Notes: generated by a model from the sequence alone, not told the origin. A stretch of 64,000 nt of DNA from Microglena sp. YARC (GCA_022414725.1 CM039464.1:8661447-8725446); one strand, 5' to 3'; positions 24,023 through 36,325 are shown, counted from the stretch's first letter. A program made the numbers and translations.

Positions 24023-25494
24023 TAGACGGACAGACAGACAGACAAGCAAACAGACAGACAAGCAAACCTACACAACCTGTCTGCTTTATTTGAGCAAATA
24101 TCTATCAATTTATCCTTACATCCAGTCGATGCATTAGTATCTTTTCATTTGCATATCACGGGATGGCCAGAGAGGTGAAAATAGTATTTTTTGTCATGGG
24201 GAATGAATCTAGATGGGACAAGAAGAATCTGCAATAGCCCCCTAACTATTTATTTTCCTTCTCCAGGTCAAGCTTGTTTTTGTGTCACGTATAAATAAGT
24301 CTTATAATTGTTATAACATATAGAATGTTCAAGTTTTTGTTGTTTTTCATAAATCCTGAAAATTTTGTGTTGTGACCAACTAACTAACTAACTTACTAAC
24401 TAACTAACTAACTAACTAAATAGCTAACAGACCTTTTTGGGGGTAATCCTTTCTTCAATAAGTCCTGAGATTTTTTTATTTGGGAACTATTTGTTTTCCT
24501 TCTCCAGGTCAAGCTTGTATTTGGCTACCCAGGAGTAGGATCTCCCAGACGTCCCGTCAACAGCAGTAACGTTGTAAGCGTGCATGGCTTGTCTGTAATG
24601 ATGGAGGACCTAGCTCTTGCTGTACCGGATTTACCCGGTATAAGTCTTGGACAGAACTGCATCTTCCTCACCAGTGAAGCCCGGCTAGAGGCACGTGGCT
24701 GCATCTTCTCCTCACCAAATGCAATTTGCATTGGAGCTGGGAGCAGGTCACAATGCCATGTGACTGATTGCTGCTTTGGACCTGACAAGGAGAGAGGGGC
24801 ATCCGCAGGTGTCGTTGTGGAAGGCAGCTCCTACCTAGTGGCTGAGCGATGCCTGTTCATGCGCTGCCACAAAGTCGCGGTTGAAGTGCGCAGAGCTGGT
24901 TCCACAGCCCACCTTAGGGGATGCAAGTTTATCAAGTGCCAGAAGCAGGCTGCTGTGCTGCACAGCGGTAGTAAGGAGCTTGTTATGGAGGACTGCCTGA
25001 TCGAACGCGGCGGCAACTTGCCAAAGGAGAACCTTTTGGTTGCTTATTGCGGCACAGCACGGCTGCACAAGTGCTGTTTTGTAAATAACAGGAGCGGCGC
25101 TGTGGAGTTGCAGTGTGGCAGTGGACAGAGTGCCCCAGTGCTGGACATGAAGGATTGTATCCTGAAAGGCAATATGTCTGGGGTGGCATTTGCCCTTGGT
25201 GAAGGGGGCAGCAGCGGCGGGGGCTCTAGTGGGATCCTTGTCAATAACCAGATCACGGACAACGCAGACTTCGGCGTCAACATCCCTTCTGTTGCGCCCA
25301 ACCAGCAGATACATTTGATTGGCAATGTCTTCCGCGGCAACGGGCCTACCATCAGTCAGGGGAAGAAGGATATTGTTATATTTCCGGATGTAAAGCATCA
25401 GGTGGACTTGAAGAACAATAGTGGCACCATCTGCACTATGCCCTTTCCAATCTGGGATGCCTTGGATGTTTTTCGCCGCTACGGCAGGAACTAA
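19094..25494 (+). CDS. Nucleotidyltransferase - TPR - beta-helix protein (multi-exon)
   Basis: Exons: 19094-19248, 19476-19662, 20209-20355, 20717-20966, 21752-22948, 23013-23651, 24508-25494 (about 1187 codons, TAA stop). All junctions are phase-compatible except the first, where an exon may be missed. Exon 2 has a nucleotidyltransferase signature (IDGSLVKGTQWRQSDVDIMV: G-S, then D-x-D at 19565-19573). Exon 3 offers a third acidic site (GMDNDVVCANT, about 20264). Exons 3-4 continue as NAARMLKVMAAFAP...KNYHLELLTLL, like the helical half of OAS/poly(A)-polymerase-type enzymes. Exon 5 ends in two TPR-like repeats (AEQTCSEGLKLAPDD; ALQDYDQGVSLVPND). Exons 6-7 form a right-handed beta-helix from about VRIVDLDGKGHFAQLSEALE, with repeated GCxF/DCxF turns such as LRGCKFIKCQ and MEDCLIERGG. 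No signal peptide is visible. The substrate is unknown. Confidence 0.8.
19838..20041. mobile_element. Fold-back MITE in intron
   Basis: GTGTTTCTTTTTTCGGCTATG...CAGCTCC on the left and GGAGCTGCCTAGAAGCTGCT...AAAAAGAAACAGTGG on the right form long imperfect inverted arms. It sits wholly within the intron 19663-20208. A degenerate relative lies at about 20498-20672 in the next intron. Confidence 0.72.
20967..21751. other. Intron, no gene
   Basis: GT/TG-rich intron with a G run (21585-21603). No repeat family member or RNA gene was recognised. Confidence 0.6.
23652..24507. repeat. Intron with (CAGA)n array and duplicated acceptor
   Basis: A CAGA/CAGG tetranucleotide array spans about 23778-24062 and yields long Cys/Leu/Ser/Val frames that are artefacts. 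A (TTAG)n-type element follows (24285-24490, minus). At 24249-24272 the sequence TTTTCCTTCTCCAGGTCAAG duplicates the real acceptor and exon start at 24495-24513. Confidence 0.85.
24285..24490 (-). mobile_element. Dispersed element with internal (CTAA)n
   Basis: Reverse complement of the 9420-9640 element: CATATAGAATGTTCAAGTTT, CCTGAAAATTTTGTGTTGTG, an ACTAACTAACTA array, then a CTTTCTTCAATAAG-like end. Confidence 0.7.
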
Positions 25495-26620
25495 TAGCGA
25501 GGAGATGCAGTCTCTTCCAGCCAAAGTTTGTACAAGACCTGTCACCAGTGAATCTCACTACTCTCCCCAAGGATGCAAGCTTTAGCTGGTTTTGGGGCTA
25601 CTCTGCCCAACCGCTGGAGACCTTGCCTCTCCAGCCTGGACTTGCCAGGCTGGCAGTGGATGTGGCCCCCCACTTTTGTTGGTGGGGTCCAGGCGGGGAG
25701 ACTGCAGGCTGGTTGGGGTCCCTGACCGTTAGGGGAGACTTGAAAGCTTGATGGGTTGGTCCAGCGTGTTTGGATGTTCCACTTCCATGTCTCTTATCGT
25801 CCAGTTCTCCTAGCCAGCCATTGATCTTGGCCCCAGTTTGGCCTTGATTGCTTTTGGTCTCCCTGCTCTCCCGCACCTTGGACGCAGCCCCCCTCCAGGT
25901 CGTGAATGCGTGCCTTATTAGGCTCTGTGATGCAGTCATATCATGTTCATGTCTCTCTTGCAGCTCGGTCAGCACTCTTCGGTTTATAATGGTGACAGTG
26001 GCTGATCGCCAAGCTGAGCAGGACTTTGCAAAGCAGTACATGCTATTGCTGAGCAAGGCAGGAAAGATCTGCAGCAGCCAGGCTGGCGCTGAGCTGGAGT
26101 GCCAGCAGTTTGTTAAGAGCCATACGGTGGGTGGCGAATTTTCCAGAAGACCACCAGAGGCGAAGCTTTCTAAATGCATGGGCGAGCATACATCCCTAGA
26201 AAAATAGAAACAAAGAGGGCATGAATAAGGTGTGATGGTGGCTCAAGAGGGTCTGTGTGTATGTATGTTGTTACAGTCCAGGGGTAGCCAAATAGGCTAA
26301 AGAGACTTGCCCAGCCATGATATTAGGAGGGGCTATAACGAAACAAGCATTGATGAATCAGATATTAGATTACAACAAAAAGGGTGCGCATTAGATGATG
26401 GTGACAAGTTGGTGGCGATATGGTGGCCAATTAAGTTGGTAGGGTTGTGGTGTAGTGGGTGTGGGTGCGCATTAGATAATGGTGGCAATGTGGTGGCAGA
26501 TTGGTGTGGTGTGTGGGTGTGGGTGCACATTAGCTGATGGTGGCAAATTGGTGAGCGTGTGGTGTGTTGGGGATGGGTGCGCATGAGATGATGGTGGCGA
26601 ATTGGTGGGTGGGTGTTGTA
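25495..26620 (+). other. Region after the beta-helix gene, possible isolated exon
   Basis: About 25965-26129 could be an exon: acceptor TCTCTCTTGCAG, then a frame containing VADRQAEQDFAKQYMLLLSK and QAGAELECQQFVKSHT, then a possible donor GTGGGT. No domain was recognised and no partner exon found. A dispersed ACAGTCCAGGGG repeat lies at about 26268-26365. The rest holds no visible gene. Confidence 0.35.
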
Positions 26621-26630
26621 TGTGGTGGTG

Positions 26631-26714
<84 letters not shown>

Positions 26715-26990
26715 GGGGAGATAATAATTTGGTATGATGGTGGCAAATTGGTGGGGGTGTGGTGTGGTGGGTGGGGGTGGGTGGGTGCGCATTATTATAT
26801 GATGGTGGCAAATTGGTGTGTGTGTGTGGTGGGTGTGAGTGCACACTATATTATGATATGATGGTGGCAAATTGGTAAGCGTGTGGTGTGGTGGGTGTGG
26901 ATGCACATTATAATAGTATATGATGCTGGCAAATTGGTGGGGCTGTGGTGGGGTGGGTGTGGGTGCACATCAGATTATAGTGGCGATATG
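26380..26990. repeat. Minisatellite and (GT)n/(G)n tract
   Basis: Imperfect units of about 55-70 bp around GATGGTGGCAAATTGGTG...GGTGTGGGTGCGCATTA, interrupted at 26629-26658 by (GT)n and at 26659-26713 by an almost pure G run. Such a G run can form G-quadruplexes and is error-prone in sequencing. Confidence 0.85.
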
Positions 26991-27009
26991 GTGGCAAGGG
27001 GACTATTTG

Positions 27010-27604
27010 TAGGGCTGTCAATATCCTAGGATATTTTATTTTTATATTGTTATCCTACGATATTATCATAGGATAACGATATCGTACAACCCTTTGGGGG
27101 GGAAATCAGTATGAGACCAAGGGGGTATTACAGGAAACACCCCTTATATGTCCAAACACAATAAATCATGTCAATCGAGCCATTCCTGAAGAAGATAGCA
27201 AAACACGATAATATCGTGCTCTATTATCGTACGATATATCTTACGACAAAAGGCGATTATGGGCGATATTCCGAATTCCATGGCCCAAACCCAGTGCTCC
27301 TGGCAGAAAGCACCGCCGACCTCCCATTTCTAAAAGTTTTTGTGCACCACATGACCAATCAATCTACGCTATTGTATTATGTTACATACCTCGCCTGCTT
27401 TTTCACCTCATCATATTGATAGTCCTAGTTATATTTAGTTTTTTCAGTTTGATATTAGGTAAACGATATATCGTCATCAGGTAACACGATATATCGTAGG
27501 ATGCCAAACTAAAATATCTTACGATGCCACTTAAATATCCTACGATATATCCTACGATATCCTAGGATACTCGATATCCTTGGATGCCACCCTTGACAGC
27601 CCTA
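27010..27604. mobile_element. Non-autonomous TIR element, hAT-like ends (595 bp)
   Basis: TAGGGCTGTCAA at the left and TTGACAGCCCTA at the right are inverted. The outer sequence is built of inverted CCTAGGATAT/ATCGTACGATAT motifs. Flanks ACTATTTG and ACTGTTTA are an imperfect 8 bp target duplication (6 of 8). Interior frames are short and unlike any transposase. Confidence 0.75.
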
Positions 27605-28646
27605 ACTGTTTAGTGACAAGGGAAGCACGGCATAGGGGATGGTAAAGAGGCAGGGCACAGATTAGATGATGGTGGCAGAGAAGGGACTATTTGGTGACAA
27701 GGGGGGGGGCGCAGATTAGAGGGTGGTAAAGAGGCTGGGTGCAGATTAGGTGACCAATGTTTTTATTTCATATTTATGTAGGCCAGGTTGAGTAGCTAAC
27801 TAGCTACTGATTTCAGGATTGCATAGCCATCGCATGGCAGAGCGCAAAGTGTCGAGCCTGGGAGTTCGAGGGGTTCATGCATCGCTAATTCGCTGTACAA
27901 ACACGAAACGGCGATGCAGTGGTGACTCGTATCCGGAAATTATAATTGAAGTTGACTCCCCCTGGGCCGTCCCTGTCTTGCAATTACCAGGGCAGTTACT
28001 CTGTGTCTGAGGGCCTCACAATTTGAATATCTCATGGTGTAGGGTTCAATCCACCCCTTCAGTCACTAACTAGCGCACTGACTCTCACTCTATCTGATCT
28101 GAGGCAAGCAAGAAAGCAACTGTCAAGAAGGAGGTGGAACATAGGCGTGCTGAAGGGAGAGAATGGTTCAGTGCTTTGGGTGGTTGTACCTGAACACGTC
28201 TTTAAACTGTCTAATCGACTTCGCATGTTCCCTGGTTCCCAAGGGTATCGCATGGGGGCGACTTATAACTGGAAGATGGTTAGCAGCCCAGAGTTGGCAA
28301 AAAATACATGTGCATGTTGGTACAGTCCAGGGGTAGCCAGATATGCTAAAAGGACTTGCCCAGCCATGATATCAGATCAGGGGGGGCTAAACAGAACAAG
28401 CACTGAGCTGGCCCCCTCAACATCACGCCTCGCCTTAAGGCATAACATTTGTTTGCCATTAAATGTGAATCCTAACACCAAGCTAGATGGGCCACAGCAT
28501 AATATTAGAAAATTTAAAAATAGTACGGGCTGCCACATGACGTCAGATTGAGGGAACCTCCCGTTTGCATGCATGTGTACATTCTGGAGAGGGGCTACCA
28601 TGTTGGTTTATTTGCATAATAATAGTATGCATGCATATATTATCAT
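27605..28646. other. Non-coding stretch
   Basis: GATGATGG minisatellite remnants (27605-27750) and an ACAGTCCAGGGG dispersed repeat with tail (about 28317-28410), followed by a CTCAACATCACGCCT...TTAAGGC repeat. No gene was recognised; short frames lack support. Confidence 0.55.
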
Positions 28647-28844
28647 CACTGTTTCATGTTTGGGCTACTCATGACAGCATCCCTCCAGCTCCAATAGCCG
28701 GCCAGCGGGTGAAACCCAAAGCTTGTAGCTGCATTGGAAAGCCTGTCATGTCAGCTTTCAGGCGCAACAGCCAGCTCCAGGTGTTGCCCACGGACAGAGA
28801 GCTGCCTAGAAGCTACTACCTGTAGGCCAAAACATAAACAGTGG
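28647..28844. mobile_element. Fold-back MITE
   Basis: CACTGTTTCATGTTTGGGCT ... GGCCAAAACATAAACAGTG. Inverted ends and internal GCTGCCTAGAAGCT arms match the family described at 10274. Confidence 0.75.
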
Positions 28845-29169
28845 CACGCATGCATTTTTACAAGTAGGGCAAAACAAGGTGAGCAGTGCAAGTGAGCCGT
28901 TCAAAGATGAGTGATTCCTGAGGTGCTCCTGTTGGTAGGACTGCTACCTTTATTTGGTGGATGGACCCAGCGCAGCGAGCGGGCTGGCTCCCTCGACCTC
29001 ATGCATACACTTGCGTATATCCGCCAGGCCTGCAAGAGCCACAGCACAATACTAATATGTATGCATGCATAAATTAAAATGGGAGAAACAAAGGGATTGT
29101 AGGAAACAATTACACCAAAATTTGAGCATACATAAACACATATGCATGTACGGTATTGTGTATATGTTG

Positions 29170-30095
29170 AGGCTATTGAGGAATCTTTTGATCCCAACAC
29201 TGGCTGGGTTCATGACTTACGCTGTACTCTCCACAAGCTAGGATCCAGTGAAAACCTCAACATTTTGGAGGCTGTCGATGTCGAAGGAATTGTCTGAAGT
29301 TTTTGAGTCATGGAGGTTTAAGTACCCAAGTGACACCAATGCAGCCAGAGACATCACTAATGAGAGGTGGCTTTAAACGCCTCCGATACCAGAAATGGTT
29401 AGCTGCCAACAGTAATGATGAGAATGGCTTGATTCCCTTTACATAAGCGGGATCAGACTCGTTATATAGCACAGTTTAGAATGGGCTCCCATTGGCTGAA
29501 CACAGAAAGAATGAGGGTGGTGGATGGAGCACACATTCCCCGTTCAATGAGACAATGTCAACTGTGTGTGTTCCAAAAACCTGAGGATGAAATGCATATA
29601 TTTGAGTGCCCATTTTATAATGATATTTGCCTCCGCTACCAGAAGCTGTTTACAGATATGTATAGGCATGTCCATGAGGATACCGACTTGGCCATATGGA
29701 ATGTGGAATTCTGCTATTCCACATTCAGAACCTTTACGAATGGAAATGGCACTACGACTTTTTGGAGCAACCTAGCCGACTATCTTCCTAGTTGTAGAAG
29801 AGCAAGACAGGAAGCCCTGGACTGCTTAGTGGCACCGTAATTTATTCCCCTTTTTTTCTTGTGATTTCTCATGTGTTAGCTTCTTACCTCCGCCAGCGTT
29901 AGTGGTTGAGATCTGGGTCCTGCTCTAGGGGGTTTAATACCTACGCCACCAAAACAGTGGTTGGGAGTTTGGTTTGTTTGTCCTCAACACACCCCTGACG
30001 TAATGGGGTTTTTTGCTTTGTGGGTGCATTTTCTTCGTGTTTAAAGCACTGAGTCGCACACACACTCGCGGAGTCAAGTAGACTTTAACATGCAA
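29170..30095 (+). mobile_element. LINE 3' fragment with RT zinc-binding domain
   Basis: Broken upstream frames (29170-29480) lead into an open frame at about 29481-29840: GSHWLNTERMRVVDGAHIPR, then CQLCVFQKPEDEMHIFECPF. C-x2-C followed by EDE.H..ECP.Y is the zinc-binding region typically C-terminal to non-LTR reverse transcriptases. A 3' UTR matching 18568-18730 (reverse) ends at a short AATGTAATG tail near 30090. No RT core remains. Confidence 0.75.
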
Positions 30096-30468
30096 TGTAA
30101 TGTGTCAGGCCTACAGCACCATACTATTATGTATGCATGTACGGTGTATGTATACATTAAAATGTGTGCATACATCCACAAATACATAATCACATGCATA
30201 CCTGTTGTATATGAGTCAGGCTTGTGGGTGCCACACCTTACATGTAAACCACTTCCCAGCGCCGTGTGTCGGTCAAAGCGCCGTGAAACCATTATTTGGG
30301 ACCTAAGGTGGTAATGTTCACCTGCCTCCAGCTCTTGCAATAATAGAGCCCAAATACTTGGATGGAGACGAAGACATCATGATGACATGTCCTGGAAGTC
30401 AACCGAGAAATGCATGCACTCATTTGTAAGTCCGATATCGAACCCAGATGTACTTGCAGTGTTGAAGT

Positions 30469-30484
30469 GGTGTTTACAAACACC
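30469..30484 (-). terminator. Histone 3' stem-loop of H2A copy 2
   Basis: On minus: GGTGTT-TGTA-AACACC, a 6 bp stem about 45 nt past the stop. The loop differs from copy 1 (TTTC). Confidence 0.88.
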
Positions 30485-30528
30485 GTTTGTGTGTGCGAGC
30501 GTTGGATTCAGGATGTTCACTGCGTCGC

Positions 30529-30918
30529 TTAGACAGAGGCGGAATCCATCTCCCTCTTGGACGACTTCTTGGGGAGCAACACAGAGTGGATGTTGGGCAG
30601 CACTCCGCCATTGGCGATCGTGACGGAGCCCAGCAGCTTGGACAGCTCCTCGTCGTTGCGGATGGCCAGTTGGACGTGACGGGGGACGATCCTGGTCTTC
30701 TTGTTGTCGCGGGCAGCGTTGCCAGCTAACTCCAGGACCTCGGCACAAAGGTACTCGAGGACAGCGGCGAGGTACACAGGGGCACCAGCACCAACACGCT
30801 CGGCGTACTTGCCCTTCTTCAGGTAGCGGGCGACACGGCCTACAGGGAACTGCAGTCCAGCCTTGGAGCTGCGAGAAACAGACTTCTTGCCTCCACGGCC
30901 TCCGGTTTTGCCTGCCAT
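30529..30918 (-). CDS. H2A: Histone H2A, copy 2
   Basis: An intact 129-residue H2A, start [21 protein letters not shown]. It matches copy 1 except near the C-terminus, where it reads [11 protein letters not shown]. The docking and acidic-patch region ([19 protein letters not shown]) is conserved, and there is no H2A.X-type SQ motif. Third-position differences from copy 1 (for example around 30745-30840) far outnumber amino-acid changes, showing purifying selection since duplication. Divergent from H2B copy 2. Confidence 0.97.
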   Translation of the reverse strand: MAGKTGGRGGKKSVSRSSKAGLQFPVGRVARYLKKGKYAERVGAGAPVYLAAVLEYLCAEVLELAGNAARDNKKTRIVPRHVQLAIRNDEELSKLLGSVTIANGGVLPNIHSVLLPKKSSKREMDSASV

Positions 30919-31177
30919 TGGTAACAAGCTAATGAGCAGCTGCTATGACCTCCCCCGACGAGGGCAACTAAATACAAGCCATTGGGTCCTGTTGATCCGA
31001 GTCCGATCTAGACCCCTCCTGTCCGCCGCAGTTCGGTTAGGTCCTGCTGATCCGTTGTCAGCGTTGACCCTGGCGTTAACCCTGACTTGGACAGGAACAG
31101 TTTATTAAATTCGCGTCGCCGCAACAGAAGACCAGACGTATCATTTGATTATTACCATCAACCACCTACTCACCAAA
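30919..31177. promoter_or_regulatory. Bidirectional H2A/H2B promoter, copy 2
   Basis: About 260 bp. Keeps both CTGYTGATCCG motifs (30989-30999, 31044-31054), the GATCTAGACCCCTCCTGTCC block and the GTTGACCCTGGC/GTTAACCCTGAC repeat. TATTAAATT (about 31105) could serve as the H2B TATA. Confidence 0.68.
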
Positions 31178-31606
31178 ATGGCTGCCAAAGCTCCTGAAAA
31201 GGCTCCCGCCAAGAGGGCCGCCCCCGCTAAGACTGCGGAGGGCAAGAAGAAGGCCAAGAAGATGGCCAAGGCGGAGACCTACAAGATCTACATCTACAAG
31301 GTGCTGAAGCAGGTGCACCACGACACTGGTATCAGCTCCAAGGCCATGGACATCCTCAACTCCTTCATCAACGACATCTTCGACAAGATCGCCTCCGAGG
31401 CCGCTCGCCTGGCTCGCTACAACAAGAAGCCCACTGTTACCTCCCGCGAGATCCAGACTGCTGTGCGCCTGGTCCTGCCCGGAGAGCTTGCCAAGCACGC
31501 CGTGTCCGAGGGCACCAAGGCCGTCACCAAGTTCAGCTTAAGTCATCACTGCAATCGCTACCGCAGCAATACAACGGTGTTTTTCAACACCACCACACTT
31601 CATTGA
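31178..31606 (+). CDS. H2B: Histone H2B, copy 2, stop displaced by a 5 bp deletion
   Basis: Starts [18 protein letters not shown] and carries the complete H2B fold with [11 protein letters not shown] intact. After AVTKF the frame departs from H2B and reads [14 protein letters not shown]... to a TGA at 31604-31606, 13 nt beyond the 3' stem-loop. Compared with copy 1, five bases (ACGTC) are missing immediately before AGCTTAAG; with them restored the TAA would be in frame. Mature mRNA cut just after the stem-loop would again lack an in-frame stop. MDILNSF and QVHHDTGI are further departures from the usual MSIMNSF and QVHPDTGI. Confidence 0.9.
   Translation: MAAKAPEKAPAKRAAPAKTAEGKKKAKKMAKAETYKIYIYKVLKQVHHDTGISSKAMDILNSFINDIFDKIASEAARLARYNKKPTVTSREIQTAVRLVLPGELAKHAVSEGTKAVTKFSLSHHCNRYRSNTTVFFNTTTLH
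31576..31591 (+). terminator. Histone 3' stem-loop of H2B copy 2
   Basis: GGTGTT-TTTC-AACACC, identical to copy 1. The displaced frame runs through it. Confidence 0.88.
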
Positions 31607-33042
31607 TGTGTCTCGTTTTGTTAGGGAAGGGTTTTCACCCGAAAAGATGGGTTTCCTTGCGCTGACCCTACATAGACCATGCCAGTATATCAACATGATG
31701 CCCCCGAGGCGCACACGGGGTATACTAGTTGACAGCAAGAGACTGTTATCTTTTAGTGTAAGTTGACAGGTCAAAGTGGTGAAACATAGTGAAGTTCTAG
31801 CACGCAAGTTTGAAGGGGCCCTGGGGTGGCCTGGATAGGAATGCCACTATCAAAATGCTGAAGCAGCCTCAATTCAACTTCAACTTGAAGGTATGGCCCA
31901 GCCTTAACTGTCCGCCATCCCCGGCAATACCGGTATCAACATTCATTAACCCAAGAAGCAGTCCTGCGCATGACTCATCCACGATACATTTACAGTAAAT
32001 GATACGTCACCAGTACCAACACTACCCAGCCAAATCGAGTTTCTTGACCTCTTGTACAGTACCGGTATCCAATCTACTCTGACAAGTTCACAGAAGGCGT
32101 AACAAAAAGAATAACAACTGTCTTAACCATGCTACCGTAGATCATCTGGGTAAAAAAGTGATTTGTTCGCGTTTACATTTTCCTAAGGTTATTTTTACTG
32201 CCGAGGACGGCGAGCAGCCAAAATGCTAGCTGGAGCTATGCAACCAAGTTCAAGATCATCTGGAAGAGCCTGGAAAGCTCCCAGGACTCTAGTTTGGATA
32301 TAGGGGTGTTCAGAACGCTGCTTGTGTAGCGTCAAACTGAAGAAGAAGGGGGGGGGGGTGCAAAAATTAAGGGGAGAAGTGATTTGTTCGCGTTTACAAT
32401 TTCCTTTTTAACCACCAAACAGCTGAAGAGAATCAATCAGTTTGCTGGTTGAAGCTATGTTACCAAGTTCAAGTTCAAGCTCTTGCGTCACAGACGCAGA
32501 GTCAAAGGATTGGTTACATGGCAGACGCAGATCCAGGGTCCCGCTGAACAACCCTTGTTGTATAGTCCAATACACAGTGAATCAAAACACCGATACGGTA
32601 GAAGCAAGAACCTACTCTACGTTGCAGGTGAAGTTATCTGCGATTCTGCATTGGCATAGTGATGTAAGCGATCTAAGGTCCCGTATGCAGCTAGATATGG
32701 CCAGACAGGGATCTGACATGGCCTGGACCTGTAGAGTTTCTAGCCCCTGCTACTAGAACTAATACTACTACAACTTAGGGACCCTGATACTGCCTCTACA
32801 GAAGAGGGGCCTGCTTCTCAATGTCCATTCTCGTCACTTCGGCTGTTTGTGTGTTACAGTCCAGAGCGTGATAGACCAAGACTAAGTTAAAGAAGATGCC
32901 CATTCTCCCCAGGAAAAGGATGCACCCCAAACAATCATTGAAGGAGCAAAAATAGCACCTCCAAAAATTACATGGCCCTTGCCTGTCAAGGCTACTCGAC
33001 GTCTAACACAATTAGGTGGTGGAAAGGAAGTGATAAATAGGT
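31607..33042. other. Spacer between histone pairs in cluster 2
   Basis: Aligns with cluster 1 spacer on both sides of that cluster's insertion. CAAGTT-family repeats lie at about 32160-32260 and 32385-32485. No gene is visible. Confidence 0.65.
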
Positions 33043-33058
33043 GGTGTTTAGAAACACC
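33043..33058 (-). terminator. Histone 3' stem-loop of H4 copy 2
   Basis: On minus: GGTGTT-TCTA-AACACC, a 6 bp stem, about 45 nt past the stop. Confidence 0.88.
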
Positions 33059-33103
33059 GTTGGGTTTGCAGAACAGCTGAACGACGCTGAATGGAGGGAG
33101 CAT

Positions 33104-34102
<999 letters not shown>

Positions 34103-34138
34103 ATCCGCTCATCATGCTTCATCACAGCAACACAAACC

Positions 34139-34154
34139 GGTGTTTATAAACACC
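34139..34154 (+). terminator. Histone 3' stem-loop of H3 copy 2
   Basis: GGTGTT-TATA-AACACC. The loop is TATA rather than TTTA as in copy 1. Confidence 0.88.
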
Positions 34155-34440
34155 ACTACGTTGACCAATTCAACTGTATTATGCCTCCATGAAGTCTTCC
34201 CTTTTTAATCTATATCGCGGGTACATGGCTTGCCATCTTCGGCAGTAACAATATTCAACGCATTATTTTTAGGAGATTGAATGCACTCACATCATTTCTC
34301 TAAATCCATCGTGTCGGCGACGTTATAATTTGTTTTTAACCCTGGAGGGCCAGCAACATTAGTTCGGTGAAGCCCAGTCAGAGGACTCTTGCTCCCTTGT
34401 ACCTACGATCTGACACATAGTGAGGCTTTGGACGCTAAGA

Positions 34441-36325
34441 CGCATCACATTAACGAGTTTACATTCTTACGATTTTCTCAAGAAACAGGTAGCAGCCCTC
34501 TCCTATCTTACAACAAGATGAAGACGCGTAGTGAAAGGAGGGCAAAACAAGGGGGATGGTGGATGGGGCCTAACAACTTGGAGACGGGGGGGGGGGGCTG
34601 TCGAAAAAAAGATTGCTCATTAAATCAAGAGAAAAAGAGGATATTGTTGCATACCCAGCAAGAAAAACAATTCCAAGACCGTACAGCGGCGGAGCAGCTG
34701 GACAGTTTATGACAGTGAGGGTTTAGGCAACAATCGCTCGAACCCGACATCAGAATTTCATGAGACCAGAAGGTTTCGACATGAAATCGGCTCCCCTTTC
34801 ACATCAAGCATTGATATTACACGTGACCACGTGTCCTAAGTGCCAGATGAGTTTTTTTAATTGCGTCCTCCCCCTGGTAACCATAACGCGATTCGATGGC
34901 AAACCCAAGCCTCGAGCCTCATTTCTCAATTCCCACGCGCTGTCCAAGAAACTACCGTATGCGCCTTAAGTATTGGCAAACGCTTTGGCAAACGACCCTT
35001 TGCCAAACCGGGTTAGGGATACAGCTTGAGACCACTCCAGGTAGTTGGCCTTTGCCAAGTTACGGTTACCATGGTACTTTGTCTACTAAGCCCTAGCAAG
35101 TTAAATGTTACTGATTTGAATTTCTACATGGCTTTATTATCAGAAAGCTTGGGCAGACTACTTTGTAAACATGTACTTGACCATGAACTTGGGTACATGG
35201 CTCCAGCCAGCAATTTGGCTGGCTGGAGCCGTATGCCGGTCTGGTTACTAAGCCCTAGCAAGTTTGATGCTCCTGCCGGCTCCTGCTTTGAATTGTTACA
35301 TGGTTTCACAGCAAGCTTGGGCAGACTACTTGATGAACATGTAACAAGGAGATGTAACAATAACATAAGACCCTTTGCCAACTGGATTTGAAGTCTGAGC
35401 TTGAGACAGTCAAAGCCATAGACCCCTTTGCCAAGTTAGTTTTGCCATATTTTTCTGATACCCACTTTTAGGGGGGGGATGAAATTTGCCAATACTTAAT
35501 CTAGCCAATACTTAATCTTGCCAATACTTAAGGCGCATACGGTAATGATGCATTGATGCACAGGTCGCTTGTCACATTAATAATGTGACATTATGAACAG
35601 TGCAAGGCCTCACATTTCATACTATAAGATCCGCTTGAAGTACTCTAGCCAGGATAAAACTACAGCCCCACACCACAACTTCTAAGGGGTCTGCCAACAA
35701 TCCATTTATAAACAACTGGCTAACTGAGCGCAATAAAGGAAGGAAGTGAACCAGGTTTGTTCAGGACGCTGCATCCCTCGTCGCAGACGCAATGTTGAAG
35801 AGTCCGTCGCATCGCAGGACACAACTTGGGGAGTGCTGGTTGACGAAAAGAAAGGGTCCGTTGGACGCAGGCCATACAATTGGTTGCGTCTCAGGCAGCA
35901 GAGCTGGGGGTACCCTGAAGTGAAAAATACTTGATTCATTAAACCGGTTATGTGCTAAGCATTGAAATGATAAACACGGTGTGACACAGTGAGCTGAGGA
36001 GCATCAACTCTTCTAACTCGCTTTGACCCTTGGTTCCTTTGTCTTACACAAACAACGTTCGTCGAGTACAGTATTCTAATCCCGGCAATTTGGAATTGGC
36101 CATTGAAATTGAAATTGAAATTGTTACATCCGTGTAATACCGTTATTCACAGGACGTGAAGTTAAGGACACCATAGCGTAAGCCGGAGCTAGCTATAGTC
36201 ACCGTTTGGAATTGGCCATGTTAATTCAAGGTTGGGCAAGTCCCCATCAAATCATTGAATTGAGTTTCCACTGCAGCACGAACTTTGCCCCCCCCCCCAC
36301 CCCCCCGTCAGTAAAACAATTGTTT
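34441..36325. other. Non-coding stretch with local duplications
   Basis: No gene recognised. AGCTTGGGCAGACTACTT recurs at about 35147 and 35313, each about 55-65 bp after a CTAAGCCCTAGCAAGTT (35084, 35249), a tandem duplication that includes a CAAGTT-family fragment. GCCAATACTTAATCT repeats at about 35487-35530. GTCGCAGACGCAATGTTGAAG (about 35780) resembles GCGTCACAGACGC repeats of the histone spacers. Confidence 0.55.

Noticed and set aside
23701..24108. Long Cys-Leu-Ser-Val frames on minus
   Set aside because: Translation of a (CAGA)n tetranucleotide array; open in several frames because the repeat contains no stop.
24508..25494. Viral tailspike or bacterial polysaccharide lyase origin of the beta-helix exon
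   Set aside because: The exon is joined in frame to TPR and NTase exons through normal introns and matches its neighbours in codon use; nothing suggests recent transfer.
25598..26179. 193-codon minus frame
   Set aside because: No domain, no start context, and contains sequence from a possible + strand exon and repeats; likely chance.
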